Shown piece after piece: positions 47,232-56,773 of a stretch of DNA of 64,000 nt (positions within the stretch are counted from its first letter, which is position 1; each line of letters begins with the position of its first letter). Below the pieces are notes generated by a model. The model was given only the letters and a program-made list of their open reading frames with translations, ran no database searches and had not been told where the DNA came from. The position numbers were made by a program, and so were the translations under genes. This DNA is from Alteromonas sp. 5E99-2. Its GTDB lineage: Bacteria > Pseudomonadota > Gammaproteobacteria > Enterobacterales > Alteromonadaceae. The stretch lies in NCBI RefSeq assembly GCF_017368475.1, contig NZ_JAFNJE010000003.1:124001-188000 (forward strand). Reading direction: 5' to 3'.

Positions 47232-48269
47232 TTGACATCTCTGACCATCGCGTTAGATATGATGGGGGGCGATAATGGCCCCTCATCTACTATTCCTGCT
47301 GCAATCCGAGCAGCAATACGTTATAAAAATATTCATTTTTTATTGTATGGCGATAGCGATACGATTTCTTATCAGCTCGATAAACACGCTGACAATACAA
47401 CTAAACTTATTTTAAATCGTTTAGAAATACGCCATTGCTCTGAATCTGTAGAAATGACAGATAAGCCGTCATCTATATTACGTAACAAAAAAGACGCATC
47501 TATGCGTCGTATGCTTGAGTCTGTGGCATCTAAAACTGCCCAAGGATGTGTATCAGCGGGCAATACGGGGGCGCTATTTGCACTAGCGTACTATCTAATC
47601 AAAACCCATGAAGGTATTGACAGACCTGCGCTAGTTAGTGCTTTACCTACGGCAAAACAAAACCGTGTATTTTTATTGGATTTAGGTGCAAATGTTAATT
47701 GTAATGCCGAAACCTTGTTTCAATATGGCGTCATGGGCTCTGTACTAGCTGAGCATGTTGCTGAAATTCCCAAGCCTCGAGTCGCCTTACTTAATGTGGG
47801 TGAAGAAGATATTAAAGGTAACGCCCAAGTCAAATCAGCTGATCAGTTACTAAGGGCATCTGAGTCAATACACTATGTTGGTTATGTCGAAGGGGATGAC
47901 CTGTTTACTGATGTGGTTGACGTGGTTGTCACTGATGGTTTCACTGGTAATATTGCATTGAAATCAACCGAAGGTTTGGCAAAGCTAATTATAAATGAAG
48001 TGAAACATTATTCAGAACGCAATTTACTAACGCGGGTGACAGCCAGATTAGCCCTACCTTTGTTAAAGAAAATTTATAACAGGGTGAACCCCGACCAGTA
48101 TAATGGCGCGAGTTTGATAGGATTGCGGGGCACTGTTATTAAAAGTCATGGAAACGCCTCCTCTGAAGCTTTTTTTTATGCAATACAACGCGCTATTGAT
48201 GAAGCATCAAACCGCGTACCTGAAAAAATTAAAACGTCCATAGAGACAGTTATGTTGGAGCAACTTTGA
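47232..48269 (+). CDS. plsX: Phosphate acyltransferase PlsX
   Basis: Makes acyl-phosphate from acyl-ACP for phospholipid synthesis, 345 residues. It opens with [19 protein letters not shown], the family start motif, and contains [33 protein letters not shown] and [16 protein letters not shown] start at 47232, 18 bases after the rpmF stop. Its TGA overlaps the fabH TTG start. Confidence 0.96.
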   Translation: MTSLTIALDMMGGDNGPSSTIPAAIRAAIRYKNIHFLLYGDSDTISYQLDKHADNTTKLILNRLEIRHCSESVEMTDKPSSILRNKKDASMRRMLESVASKTAQGCVSAGNTGALFALAYYLIKTHEGIDRPALVSALPTAKQNRVFLLDLGANVNCNAETLFQYGVMGSVLAEHVAEIPKPRVALLNVGEEDIKGNAQVKSADQLLRASESIHYVGYVEGDDLFTDVVDVVVTDGFTGNIALKSTEGLAKLIINEVKHYSERNLLTRVTARLALPLLKKIYNRVNPDQYNGASLIGLRGTVIKSHGNASSEAFFYAIQRAIDEASNRVPEKIKTSIETVMLEQL

Positions 48270-49231
48270 AAACTTATTCTCGCTTTATTGGCACTGGCAG
48301 TTACTATCCAGAAGAAGTTCGTACAAATGCCGATTTAGAACAAATGGTAGATACTAGTGATGAATGGATCACAGACCGAACAGGTATAAAAGAACGTAGA
48401 ATTATTGGTGTAAACGAGACCGCTGCAACAATGGGCGCAGAGGCATCTAAAAAAGCTATAGAAGCCGCTGAAATTGACCCTAGCTCAATTGATATGATTG
48501 TTTGTGCTACCACCAGTGGTCGTTACGCGTTACCAAGTACAGCCTGCGAAATACAAAGCATTCTTGGGTTAGATGGTATTCCCGCATTCGATGTTGCAGC
48601 CGCCTGTGCTGGTTACTGTTATGCATTAAGTGTTGCCGACCAATATATTAAATCAGGTATGGCTAAGCGCATCCTTGTTATTGGCACAGACTGCTTAAGC
48701 CGACTAGTCGACCCAGCCGATCGCAGTATGGTTATTTTGTTTGGTGACGGTGCTGGCGCAACGATTATTGAAGCCAGCGAAGAACCCGGTATTTTATCTA
48801 CTCATATTCATGCAGCAGGTTCTTATGGTGAACTACTGCAAGTAGGTAATCCCACTAGAGGGGACGAAGCTTCTGTCCATGCTAATTGGGGCGTGATGAA
48901 AGGCAATGAAGTGTTTAAAGTCGCTGTCACAAAGTTAAGTGAAGTTGTCGAACAAACGCTAAAAGCCAACAACATGGATAAATCTGAGCTTGATTGGTTG
49001 GTTCCTCATCAGGCCAATTTCAGAATTATCAAAGCAACGGCTAAAAAATTAAATATGTCTTTGGATCAAGTGGTTATCACACTTGAAAATTACGGAAATA
49101 CATCAGCTGCAACAGTGCCTACAGCACTGGATACTGCAATAAGAGATGGCCGCATAAAACGCGGACAAAATTTATTGTTAGAAGCATTCGGCGGTGGTTT
49201 CGCGTGGGCATCTGCATTAGTTCGCTACTAG
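48266..49231 (+). CDS. fabH: Beta-ketoacyl-ACP synthase III (FabH)
   Basis: Starts fatty acid synthesis by joining acetyl-CoA and malonyl-ACP, 321 residues. The catalytic triad is Cys in [10 protein letters not shown] (about 113), His in VPHQANFRI (about 248) and Asn in ENYGNTSAA (about 278). The N terminus [19 protein letters not shown] is typical. TTG start overlapping the plsX stop implies coupling. fabD follows. Confidence 0.97.
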   Translation: MKTYSRFIGTGSYYPEEVRTNADLEQMVDTSDEWITDRTGIKERRIIGVNETAATMGAEASKKAIEAAEIDPSSIDMIVCATTSGRYALPSTACEIQSILGLDGIPAFDVAAACAGYCYALSVADQYIKSGMAKRILVIGTDCLSRLVDPADRSMVILFGDGAGATIIEASEEPGILSTHIHAAGSYGELLQVGNPTRGDEASVHANWGVMKGNEVFKVAVTKLSEVVEQTLKANNMDKSELDWLVPHQANFRIIKATAKKLNMSLDQVVITLENYGNTSAATVPTALDTAIRDGRIKRGQNLLLEAFGGGFAWASALVRY

Positions 49232-49271
49232 TTATCTAATTATAAAAATAAATTCAAAATAAGGTTTTACT

Positions 49272-50201
49272 ATGAAACAAGTTGCCTATGTATTCCCTGG
49301 GCAGGGTTCTCAGTCTAAAGGAATGCTTGCAGAACTCGCTCAAAGCAACCCTGAAGTGCTGGAAACATTTGAAGAAGCATCTGAAGTGCTTGGGTATGAT
49401 TTATGGGATCTGGTACAAAATGACGAAGATGGCAGTTTAAATCAAACTCATATAACGCAACCTGCGCTGTTAACGGCAAGTGTTGCTATTTACCGTGTGT
49501 TAGCTGCTAAATATGACGCTCCTGCGTATATGGCTGGCCATAGTTTGGGTGAGTACAGTGCATTAGTGTGTGCGGGTGTTTTAGATTTTAAAGAAGCCGT
49601 TTCTTTAGTTCAATCTAGAGGGCTATATATGCAAAGCGCTGTTCCCGAAGGTGAGGGCGCCATGTACGCTATCATTGGCTTAGCCGATGACAAAATACAA
49701 GCAATATGTGAACAGGTTGCAGCAGACACGAGCCAAGTTATTTCTCCAGTGAATTACAATTCGCCAGGACAAGTGGTTATCGCAGGTAATACCAAAGCTG
49801 CAGAGTTAGCAGCCCAGCAATGTAAAGAGGCAGGCGCAAAAAGAGCGTTACCTCTTGCTGTTAGTGCACCATCTCATTGTGCGTTAATGAAACCTGCTGC
49901 GGCTAAACTGGAAGATGTACTTAACGATATATCGTTTTCACCTTCAGAGATTTCAATTGTGAATAATGTTGATGTGAGTATCGAGTCAGATAGCGCTGCT
50001 ATTAAAGATGCTTTAGTTAGACAACTTTATTGCCCAGTACAGTGGACGCGCTCTGTTGAACAGTTAATAGAAAAAGGTGTAACACAGTTTGTTGAAGTTG
50101 GGCCTGGAAAAGTACTTTCAGGGTTAATTAAACGTGTAGATAAAACGGTTAAAATTTGCGCTGCGAATACACCAGACTCAGTTACATTGGAATTTGAATA
50201 G
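49272..50201 (+). CDS. fabD: Malonyl-CoA:ACP transacylase
   Basis: Loads malonyl onto ACP, 309 residues. Motifs are FPGQGSQSKGM at the N terminus, the active-site Ser in GHSLGEYSALV (about 92), the Arg in VQSRGLYMQ, and the catalytic His in SAPSHCALM (about 201). It lies between fabH and fabG, as in the canonical cluster. Confidence 0.97.
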   Translation: MKQVAYVFPGQGSQSKGMLAELAQSNPEVLETFEEASEVLGYDLWDLVQNDEDGSLNQTHITQPALLTASVAIYRVLAAKYDAPAYMAGHSLGEYSALVCAGVLDFKEAVSLVQSRGLYMQSAVPEGEGAMYAIIGLADDKIQAICEQVAADTSQVISPVNYNSPGQVVIAGNTKAAELAAQQCKEAGAKRALPLAVSAPSHCALMKPAAAKLEDVLNDISFSPSEISIVNNVDVSIESDSAAIKDALVRQLYCPVQWTRSVEQLIEKGVTQFVEVGPGKVLSGLIKRVDKTVKICAANTPDSVTLEFE

Positions 50202-50209
50202 GATATATT

Positions 50210-50947
50210 ATGTCTAAATTAGACCAAAAAATAGCGCTAGTGACCGGAGCCAGTCGAGGTATTGGGCGAGCTGTTGCTGAACACCTAGCAGCCCAAGGTG
50301 CAACGGTTATTGGCACTGCAACCAGTGACGCAGGTGCGGCGGCAATCTCAGAATACTTAGGCGAAAATGGCAAGGGAATGAAGCTTAATGTGGCCGAAGA
50401 TGACAGCATTTCTCAAGTTTTAGCCGATATCGTGAGTGAGTTTGGTGCAATTGATATACTGATCAATAATGCCGGTATTACCCGTGATAATTTGTTAATG
50501 CGGATGAAAGACGATGAATGGAATGATATCATTCAAACTAATCTGACCTCTATTTTTAAATTATCAAAAGCAGTAATGCGCGGTATGATGAAAAAGCGCA
50601 ACGGTAGAATTGTGAATATTGGTTCTGTTGTTGGTCTTACAGGCAATGCTGGTCAAGCGAATTATGCGGCTGCAAAAGCGGGTGTAATCGGGTTTAGTAA
50701 ATCCTTAGCAAGAGAAGTTGCATCAAGAGGAATTACTGTTAATGTAGTGGCGCCTGGATTTATCGATACTGATATGACTCAATCATTAACAGATGAACAA
50801 AAAGAAGCCATTTTTAAAGATATTCCGGCTAACCGCTTGGGTAAACCAGAAGAGATTGCGAGTACTGTAGGGTTTTTAGCATCAGATATGGCTGCATACA
50901 TTACCGGTGAAACAATCAATGTGAATGGCGGTATGCACATGTCGTGA
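50210..50947 (+). CDS. fabG: 3-oxoacyl-ACP reductase
   Basis: NADPH-dependent SDR of 245 residues. The cofactor loop is TGASRGIGRAVAE (about 12-24), the catalytic Ser is in NIGSVVGLTGN (about 138), and Tyr-Lys in NYAAAKAGV (about 151-155). The C-terminal GETINVNGGMHMS is the usual end. Eight bases after fabD. It is followed by 182 bases holding a FadR-like site before acpP. Confidence 0.97.
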   Translation: MSKLDQKIALVTGASRGIGRAVAEHLAAQGATVIGTATSDAGAAAISEYLGENGKGMKLNVAEDDSISQVLADIVSEFGAIDILINNAGITRDNLLMRMKDDEWNDIIQTNLTSIFKLSKAVMRGMMKKRNGRIVNIGSVVGLTGNAGQANYAAAKAGVIGFSKSLAREVASRGITVNVVAPGFIDTDMTQSLTDEQKEAIFKDIPANRLGKPEEIASTVGFLASDMAAYITGETINVNGGMHMS

Positions 50948-51013
50948 TGCAGCAAATTTTTGCGGCTCCACAGAGTGTTAAATAATTATAAAGTAAGTAT
51001 TTATTGTAATGTT

Positions 51014-51030
51014 CGCTGGTTCGACCTTTG
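51014..51030 (+). promoter_or_regulatory. Putative FadR operator upstream of acpP
   Basis: CTGGTTCGACC (51016-51026) matches the TGGTNNGACC core of the E. coli FadR operator; the outer bases fit less well. A TAGAAT hexamer (51055-51060) lies at the distance expected if FadR activates from about -45, as at fabA and fabB in E. coli. This is a motif match only. Confidence 0.45.
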
Positions 51031-51129
51031 ACTCCAACTCATAATGCACTTGCATAGAATGAGTGAGACAAAGTAAACTAGCGAAAAATTATGTTATCTA
51101 GTGACATTTAAGTAAGGAAAACCTAGAAA

Positions 51130-51369
51130 ATGAGTAATATTGAAGAACGCGTTAAGAAAATCATTGTTGAACAACTTGGCGTAAAAGAAGAAGAAGTAAA
51201 ATCTGAAGCCTCTTTCGTAGACGACTTAGGTGCCGATTCTCTTGACACTGTTGAGTTGGTTATGGCGCTAGAAGAAGAATTTGATACTGAAATTCCAGAC
51301 GAAGAAGCAGAAAAAATTACTACTGTTCAATCTGCAATTGACTACGTCAACGCTAACAAAGACGCGTAA
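51130..51369 (+). CDS. acpP: Acyl carrier protein
   Basis: Carrier of growing acyl chains, 79 residues. The phosphopantetheine Ser is in [16 protein letters not shown] (Ser about 37), the standard DSL motif; the protein is acidic throughout ([13 protein letters not shown]). AAGGAAAA precedes the ATG. A hairpin at 51384 separates it from fabF, which is common and helps make acpP mRNA more abundant. Confidence 0.98.
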   Translation: MSNIEERVKKIIVEQLGVKEEEVKSEASFVDDLGADSLDTVELVMALEEEFDTEIPDEEAEKITTVQSAIDYVNANKDA

Positions 51370-51383
51370 TTCTTTCTATAAAG

Positions 51384-51410
51384 CGGCTCTAAGGAGCCGT
51401 TTTCTATATA
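51384..51410 (+). terminator. Terminator or attenuator between acpP and fabF
   Basis: CGGCTC (51384-51389) pairs with GAGCCG (51394-51399), followed by TTTTCTATAT. Probably partial, since fabF lies 38 bases further on. Confidence 0.75.
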
Positions 51411-51448
51411 GCTTCAAATTGTAATACCTTTCTCAGCGAGGACATAGT

Positions 51449-52690
51449 GTGTCAAAACGTCGTGTTGTCGTCACCGGTCTAGGACTATTGTCTCCAGTAG
51501 GGTTAGACGTTGATAGTACTTGGAAATCTATTGTTGCCGGAAAAAGCGGTATCGGTGATATAACTTTATTCGATTGTGAAAACTACGGAACGAGATTTGC
51601 GGGTGAAATGCCCAATTTTGATCCTTTAACTTACATCGATAAAAAAGAAATAAAAAAAATGGACCGGTTTATTCAGTGCGGAATTGCTGCTGGTAAACAG
51701 GCTTTAGAAGACTCCGGATTGGCTATCACAGCTAAAAATGCAAGCCGTATTGGTGTTGCTATAGGTTCTGGGATTGGCGGTCTTGCACAAATCGAGCAAA
51801 ATCACACCAAACTTATGAATAGTGGTCCAAAGCGAATGTCTCCATTTTTCGTTCCTTCCACAATTACTAATATGATTTCTGGCTTTCTTTCTATAATGGA
51901 AGGATTAAAAGGGCCGAATCTAAATGTAGTGACAGCTTGTACTACCGGTGTTCATAATATTGGTATTGCGGCTCGCACTATTGCGTATGGCGATGCCGAT
52001 GCAATGTTAGCTGGAGGTGCTGAATCAGCAATAACGCCTTTGGGTATTGGTGGTTTTGGTGCTGCAAGAGCGTTATCTACACGTAATGACTCTCAACAAA
52101 CTGCGAGCCGTCCGTGGGATAAAGACCGCGATGGATTCGTTATGGGTGAGGGTGCTGGTGTGGTTATGCTTGAAGAATACGAAGCAGCCAAAGAGCGCGG
52201 CGCGACAATTTATGCGGAGCTTTCGGGCTTCGGTATGAGTGGCGATGCGTATCACATGACGTCTCCACCTGAAACTGGCGAAGGTGCGGCTGCAGCAATG
52301 CAAAATGCACTTAATGATGCCAATGTTTCTGCGAGTAGTGTTGGCTATGTTAATGCTCATGGTACATCAACACCGGCTGGTGATTTAGCTGAAGTTTCTG
52401 CGGTTAAAACTGTGTTTGGCGCTGAGGCAAATAATGTATTGGTTAGTTCGACTAAATCAATGATTGGTCATTTGCTAGGAGCAGCCGGCTCTGTAGAAGC
52501 TATTTTTACAATTTTAGCGTTACGAGACAAAATTGCACCGCCAACGATTAACTTGGATAACCCAGGTGAGGGTTGCGATTTAGATTTTGTTGCGCACAAA
52601 GCCAAAGAGTTCGATAAAGCCTATGCGCTTTGTAATTCATTTGGTTTTGGTGGAACAAACGGGTCACTTCTGTTTAAACGACCTGACTAA
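51449..52690 (+). CDS. fabF: Beta-ketoacyl-ACP synthase II (FabF)
   Basis: Elongating condensing enzyme, 413 residues. The catalytic triad is Cys in [12 protein letters not shown] (about 164), His in [12 protein letters not shown] (about 304) and His in [11 protein letters not shown] (about 341), with [12 protein letters not shown] at the C terminus. E. coli FabF carries SGV where this protein has TGV, a conservative change. GTG start at 51449 after GAGGACA. A hairpin terminator follows. Confidence 0.97.
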   Translation: MSKRRVVVTGLGLLSPVGLDVDSTWKSIVAGKSGIGDITLFDCENYGTRFAGEMPNFDPLTYIDKKEIKKMDRFIQCGIAAGKQALEDSGLAITAKNASRIGVAIGSGIGGLAQIEQNHTKLMNSGPKRMSPFFVPSTITNMISGFLSIMEGLKGPNLNVVTACTTGVHNIGIAARTIAYGDADAMLAGGAESAITPLGIGGFGAARALSTRNDSQQTASRPWDKDRDGFVMGEGAGVVMLEEYEAAKERGATIYAELSGFGMSGDAYHMTSPPETGEGAAAAMQNALNDANVSASSVGYVNAHGTSTPAGDLAEVSAVKTVFGAEANNVLVSSTKSMIGHLLGAAGSVEAIFTILALRDKIAPPTINLDNPGEGCDLDFVAHKAKEFDKAYALCNSFGFGGTNGSLLFKRPD

Positions 52691-52709
52691 AATTGTATTT
52701 TAAGTCTTT

Positions 52710-52745
52710 AAGGCAATGGTATCTCTGGTATCATTGCTTTTTTTG
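52710..52745 (+). terminator. Terminator after fabF
   Basis: GCAATG (52713-52718) pairs with CATTGC (52732-52737), with a 13-base loop containing a direct repeat GGTATC, followed by T7. Some read-through to pabC is likely. Confidence 0.65.
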
Positions 52746-52770
52746 TTTATACCGCTGAATTATTACGCTT

Positions 52771-53580
52771 GTGTATTCTATAGAAGATAATTGGGACGTT
52801 AACAATAGAGCTTGTCATTATGGCGATGGCGTATTTACAACAATGCGTGTGGCTTCAGGGGACATTGATCTATTAAAATACCATCAATTACGGCTTGAAA
52901 ATGACAGTGGCGTTATTGGTTTACCTGCACCTAGTCAGAATGTTTGGGACCATGCCTCCATGCTTGCAGAGCAAGTGAAAAATGGCATTGTTAAAATCGT
53001 TTTGTCTGCAGGTTCCGGCGGCCGCGGTTATCATAGGCTGGCTAAACTTGCACCAACGGCTCATTTTTTTGTTTCTGCAGTGCCTGCCAGTTACGAACAT
53101 TTGCGAAATACGGGAATGCGCGTCGTAACAAGTAATATACAGCTTAGCTCTCAACCCGCCCTTGCTGGAATTAAACACTTAAATCGACTAGAACAGGTGT
53201 TGATAAAAAATGGGTTAATAGGCACGCATTATGATGATGCGCTTGTTTTTGATTTTCAAAATAATCTCATTGAAGCAAGTAGTGCCAATATCTTCGTATT
53301 GGTAAAAAATAAAGGATGGATGACTCCTCAATTAACTCACTGCGGAGTGAATGGGGTGCAAAGAGCACGCTTGATAGACTATTTCAAACAAGCAGGCATT
53401 CCGTTACAAATAACCAATGTGTCTAGGCAGGATGTACAATCAGCACGTGCTGTAATGCTGACAAATGCAATAATGGAATGTATGCCAATTTTAGAATGGG
53501 ATGATGAAGGACGCTGTTTTGATTTTGATGTACACCCTGTGCTTCAGTTATCAAAGGTAATTAACGGGGAAGAGGCATGA
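52771..53580 (+). CDS. pabC: Aminodeoxychorismate lyase
   Basis: PLP enzyme making p-aminobenzoate for folate, 269 residues, fold type IV. The motif ACHYGDGVFTTMRV opens the protein; the PLP Lys is in AGIKHLNRLEQV (about 140), and the Glu is in LIEASSANIFVLV (about 170). GTG start. It is followed by mltG with a four-base overlap (ATGA), the usual pabC-mltG pair. Confidence 0.92.
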   Translation: MYSIEDNWDVNNRACHYGDGVFTTMRVASGDIDLLKYHQLRLENDSGVIGLPAPSQNVWDHASMLAEQVKNGIVKIVLSAGSGGRGYHRLAKLAPTAHFFVSAVPASYEHLRNTGMRVVTSNIQLSSQPALAGIKHLNRLEQVLIKNGLIGTHYDDALVFDFQNNLIEASSANIFVLVKNKGWMTPQLTHCGVNGVQRARLIDYFKQAGIPLQITNVSRQDVQSARAVMLTNAIMECMPILEWDDEGRCFDFDVHPVLQLSKVINGEEA

Positions 53581-54611
53581 GAATAACTAAGCTAACGTTG
53601 TCGTTTATTTCCTTTTTTATTGGCGTTTTTGGTCTTCTTTTCTCTTTGTTATTGTTTTATACCAGTCAAATAGAGCAACCTCTTGGCATTTCGCCTGATA
53701 ACACTATAGTGATAAAAAAAGGGTCGTCTGCATTTAGTGTCATGAACACACTAATGAATACGAGTGTTGAACCTCTTAATCCTTTCGTTGCTAAAGTTTG
53801 GTTAAAGCTAACTTTTGCAAACAACACAATTAAACATGGAGTGTATGAACTAAAGCCCTCAATGAATATAGAAGAGGCTTTTTCGTTGTTTGAACTGGGT
53901 AAGCAAAAGCAATTTTCAGTCACTTTAGTTGAAGGGAATACATGGAAGCAATGGCTTAATGTAATGCGGAATAACGAACATTTACATAATGATTGGAATG
54001 ATGAAATTGAACAGGCGTTTCTTTCGACAGCCAGTGATTATTTTAACCATGACGTTTCTTCTATAGAAGGGATATTAATGGCTGATACTTATCAATTTAC
54101 TGAGGGTACAAAGCTAAGTGATATTGTCATTCGCGCATTCGAAAATATGCAATTAAGCCTACTGAGACTTGAATTGGAAGAAGAGACATTGCCCCATCAA
54201 TTAGAATCGATTTATGAAGTATTGGTATTGGCATCCATTGTTGAAAAAGAAACTGCGGTTGCTGAGGAAAGGCCTGTTATCGCAGGAGTATTTTTAAATA
54301 GATTAGATAACAAGATGCGCTTGCAAACCGACCCAACTATTATTTATGGTTTAGGTGATGAATTTGACGGCGATATTACCCGTGAACATATACGCAGACC
54401 TACAGCGTATAATACTTATGTGATCAAAGGCCTACCACCAACGCCTATCGCTATGATAGGAATAGAAGCGATTTCAGCAGTAAAAAATGCACAGCAATTA
54501 GATTATTTTTATTTTGTTGCAAAAGGCGACGGGACTTCTCATTTTTCCAGTTCTTTAGAAGAACACAATCGAGCAGTAAATAAGTATCAACTAGGTAAAG
54601 GTAATCAGTGA
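53577..54611 (+). CDS. mltG: Endolytic murein transglycosylase MltG (YceG)
   Basis: Membrane-bound lytic transglycosylase that cuts nascent glycan strands, 344 residues. One N-terminal membrane segment (LSFISFFIGVFGLLFSLLLFY, about 8-28) is followed by a LysM-like region and the YceG catalytic domain; the Glu is in ASIVEKETAVAEERP (about 222), then AGVFLNRLDNKMRLQTDPT and IKGLPPTPIAM. Its stop overlaps the holB start; no tmk lies between them. Confidence 0.95.
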   Translation: MRITKLTLSFISFFIGVFGLLFSLLLFYTSQIEQPLGISPDNTIVIKKGSSAFSVMNTLMNTSVEPLNPFVAKVWLKLTFANNTIKHGVYELKPSMNIEEAFSLFELGKQKQFSVTLVEGNTWKQWLNVMRNNEHLHNDWNDEIEQAFLSTASDYFNHDVSSIEGILMADTYQFTEGTKLSDIVIRAFENMQLSLLRLELEEETLPHQLESIYEVLVLASIVEKETAVAEERPVIAGVFLNRLDNKMRLQTDPTIIYGLGDEFDGDITREHIRRPTAYNTYVIKGLPPTPIAMIGIEAISAVKNAQQLDYFYFVAKGDGTSHFSSSLEEHNRAVNKYQLGKGNQ

Positions 54612-55516
54612 GCATGAATTTTGACATCTCGCCATGGAGCGAAGAACGCTTTGTTGAACTTAATAAACGTATTCTCGCATCAAAATTGCACCATGGTTTA
54701 TTGCTCAGTGGTAAAGCAGGTATTGGGAAAACACAATTTGCTGTAGCGTTAGCAAAAAGTTTGTTGTGTGATTCACTAGAGGCAAATAGTACCTGTGGTA
54801 AATGCCAAGGGTGTTTGTTATTGCAAGCTGGCTCTCACCCTGACTTTCACCCTGTGGAAAGTGAAAAGCAAATCGGTGTCGATGCTATTCGCCAGGTAAC
54901 CGCGCAACTACAGAAAACACCGCAAATCGGCAAAAATAAAGTCTGTATTATTTATCAAGCGGAGTCACTTACAGAGGCGGCCGCCAATGCACTATTGAAA
55001 ACCCTTGAAGAACCAACTCCTAACACTTACATCATTTTAGTGACAGACGCACAGCATAAATTGTTACCGACTATTTTAAGTCGTTGTGAAAAACAAGGGT
55101 TGTCGCCTCCCACAAAACAGCAAACCATTGATTGGTTAGCGATAAATCTACCTAATGTTAATGTACCTGGCATTATTTTAGATTTATTTGCTGAATCGCC
55201 CTATAGGTTAAACAACCTATTAACGGACGAAAAATTTCCTGATGCGAGTCAATTTGAATCTATGCTTAAGCAAATTAAACATCAAGCTATTTCAGGATTA
55301 TCAATGGTTAAGTTATGGGAAAATCATGCAGATATTTTGTTATCTATGTGCGCCTTGAAAACCGGTGAAATTTACCAATCTTCTTTATCAGAGCAAGATT
55401 ACGCCTATTACCAACTATGCGTAAACGCACAAGAAAAAATAAACCAAACCGGTATAAATAAAGCATTACTCTTACACAGTGTTGTAGAAAATACAGCCCT
55501 TGCTTATAAGGAATAA
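54608..55516 (+). CDS. holB: DNA polymerase III delta-prime subunit
   Basis: Clamp-loader subunit, 302 residues. The AAA+ module has Walker A-like SGKAGIGKTQFA (about 34-45), a Zn-binding cluster CGKCQGCLLLQAGSHPDF (Cys about 61-71), EAAANALLKTLEEP and the SRC sensor in TILSRCEKQ. GTG start overlapping the mltG TGA; ATG at 54614 is possible. tatD follows after four bases. Confidence 0.93.
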   Translation: MSMNFDISPWSEERFVELNKRILASKLHHGLLLSGKAGIGKTQFAVALAKSLLCDSLEANSTCGKCQGCLLLQAGSHPDFHPVESEKQIGVDAIRQVTAQLQKTPQIGKNKVCIIYQAESLTEAAANALLKTLEEPTPNTYIILVTDAQHKLLPTILSRCEKQGLSPPTKQQTIDWLAINLPNVNVPGIILDLFAESPYRLNNLLTDEKFPDASQFESMLKQIKHQAISGLSMVKLWENHADILLSMCALKTGEIYQSSLSEQDYAYYQLCVNAQEKINQTGINKALLLHSVVENTALAYKE

Positions 55517-55520
55517 AAAA

Positions 55521-56294
55521 TTGTTCGTTGATTCTCATTGCCACCTCGATCGTCTAGATGAAAACACATCTATCAAAGATGCCATTGCATTTGCAAAGGG
55601 CAGAGGAGTAGAGCACTTTTTATGTGTGTGTGTATCAGTAAAAGAATTTGATGCTATGTGCAGCGCAGTATCTGATTTAGATGACATTTCTGTATCCTGT
55701 GGCGTGCATCCGCTACATCAAGAAGATGCCTGTGATAAACAAACACTTCTAGAAAAATCTAATCAATCACATGTTGTGGCAATAGGTGAGACAGGGCTAG
55801 ATTACTTTTACAGTGCTGAAACCAAAGAAACCCAAATGCAGTCGTTTATCGACCATATTCAGGTTGCAAATGAGTTAAACAAACCTCTTATTATTCATAC
55901 CCGAGGGGCGAAAGAAGACACTTTGAACGTGTTAAAAGAACATAAAAACGAAAGCACTAAAGGCGTATTTCATTGCTTTACTGAAGATTTAGACATGGCT
56001 TTACAGGGTATTGAATTAGGCATGTACATTTCTATTTCTGGTATCGTCACCTTTAATTCCGCAAAAGAATTAAGAGACGTCGTAAAACAAGTTCCGTTGG
56101 ATAAGTTGCTGATTGAGACCGATTCGCCTTGGCTTGCACCAGTACCTCACCGAGGAAAATCAAACCAACCGGGGTACGTTGTTGAAGTAGCAGAGTTTAT
56201 CGCGGAATTAAAAGGAATTTCAGTGGATGAACTAGGGAAAGCCACCACTGAAAATTTTTATAATTTGTTTAACGTAACTAAAAATCTGAATTGA
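55521..56294 (+). CDS. tatD: TatD-family deoxyribonuclease (YcfH type)
   Basis: Metal-dependent hydrolase of 257 residues from TTG at 55521, which has AAGGA eight bases upstream and gives MFVDSHCHLDRLDE; an in-frame TTG at 55500 would overlap holB. The metal ligands are SHCHLD (His7/His9 region), GETGLDYFY (Glu), HTRGAKEDT, HCFTED and the Asp in IETDSPWLAPVPHRGK. The position at the end of the pabC-mltG-holB cluster points to the YcfH branch. A hairpin follows. Confidence 0.93.
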   Translation: MFVDSHCHLDRLDENTSIKDAIAFAKGRGVEHFLCVCVSVKEFDAMCSAVSDLDDISVSCGVHPLHQEDACDKQTLLEKSNQSHVVAIGETGLDYFYSAETKETQMQSFIDHIQVANELNKPLIIHTRGAKEDTLNVLKEHKNESTKGVFHCFTEDLDMALQGIELGMYISISGIVTFNSAKELRDVVKQVPLDKLLIETDSPWLAPVPHRGKSNQPGYVVEVAEFIAELKGISVDELGKATTENFYNLFNVTKNLN

Positions 56295-56305
56295 TAAGAG
56301 TGAGC

Positions 56306-56345
56306 GCTGTTTGAATAATTCACTTGTTCAAACAGCAACGTTTGT
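56306..56345. terminator. Hairpin between tatD and YchJ genes
   Basis: A perfect 10-bp stem, GCTGTTTGAA (56306-56315) with TTCAAACAGC (56327-56336). It overlaps the last codons of the minus-strand YchJ gene. No good T-run follows, so termination is likely but not certain. Confidence 0.5.
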
Positions 56346-56760
56346 ATTTCTTACCGCTGCCACAAAAACACTCGGTATTACGTGGAAATTTTATCGCGTC
56401 ATGCTCGACAATAACGCCTTTGTCATATCGCCACTTTCCTTGCTCAATTACAAAGTCTGATACTTCGTGTAAAACATATAAATTCGTTTCAAAGGCATAA
56501 TAGGCTTTAAACTCAACTTTATCGTGAGTGGATGAACAAATGGTTAACCCAAGCCATTGCTGGTCTTGATTACTCTTATTATTTGAATGTTCCAGATTAT
56601 TTACACTAGAAAACGTTTTATTAATATAATCATCATTATAAGTAGCAAACGCGCTAAATCGGGAACGCATTAATTGTTCCGCAGTTGCCGCATTATCGCC
56701 TAAGATAATGGGTTCACAACACATGGAAAACTGACTATTTGGGTTACAAGGACATTTCAT
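56320..56760 (-). CDS. YchJ family protein with two SEC-C motifs
   Basis: A protein of 146 residues. A Cys-rich zinc motif opens it (CPCNPNSQFSMCC), another closes it (CFCGSGKKYKRCC), and between them lies the YchJ NTF2-like core (LMRSRFSAFATYNDDYI, then GLTICSSTHDKVEFKAYYAF). SEC-C motifs bind zinc and proteins; YchJ itself has no assigned function. It is 13 bases after the GGDEF-EAL gene on the same strand and may be the last gene of that operon, though it may equally have its own role. Confidence 0.9.
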   Translation of the reverse strand: MKCPCNPNSQFSMCCEPIILGDNAATAEQLMRSRFSAFATYNDDYINKTFSSVNNLEHSNNKSNQDQQWLGLTICSSTHDKVEFKAYYAFETNLYVLHEVSDFVIEQGKWRYDKGVIVEHDAIKFPRNTECFCGSGKKYKRCCLNK

Positions 56761-56773
56761 TATCGGTGTTTAT

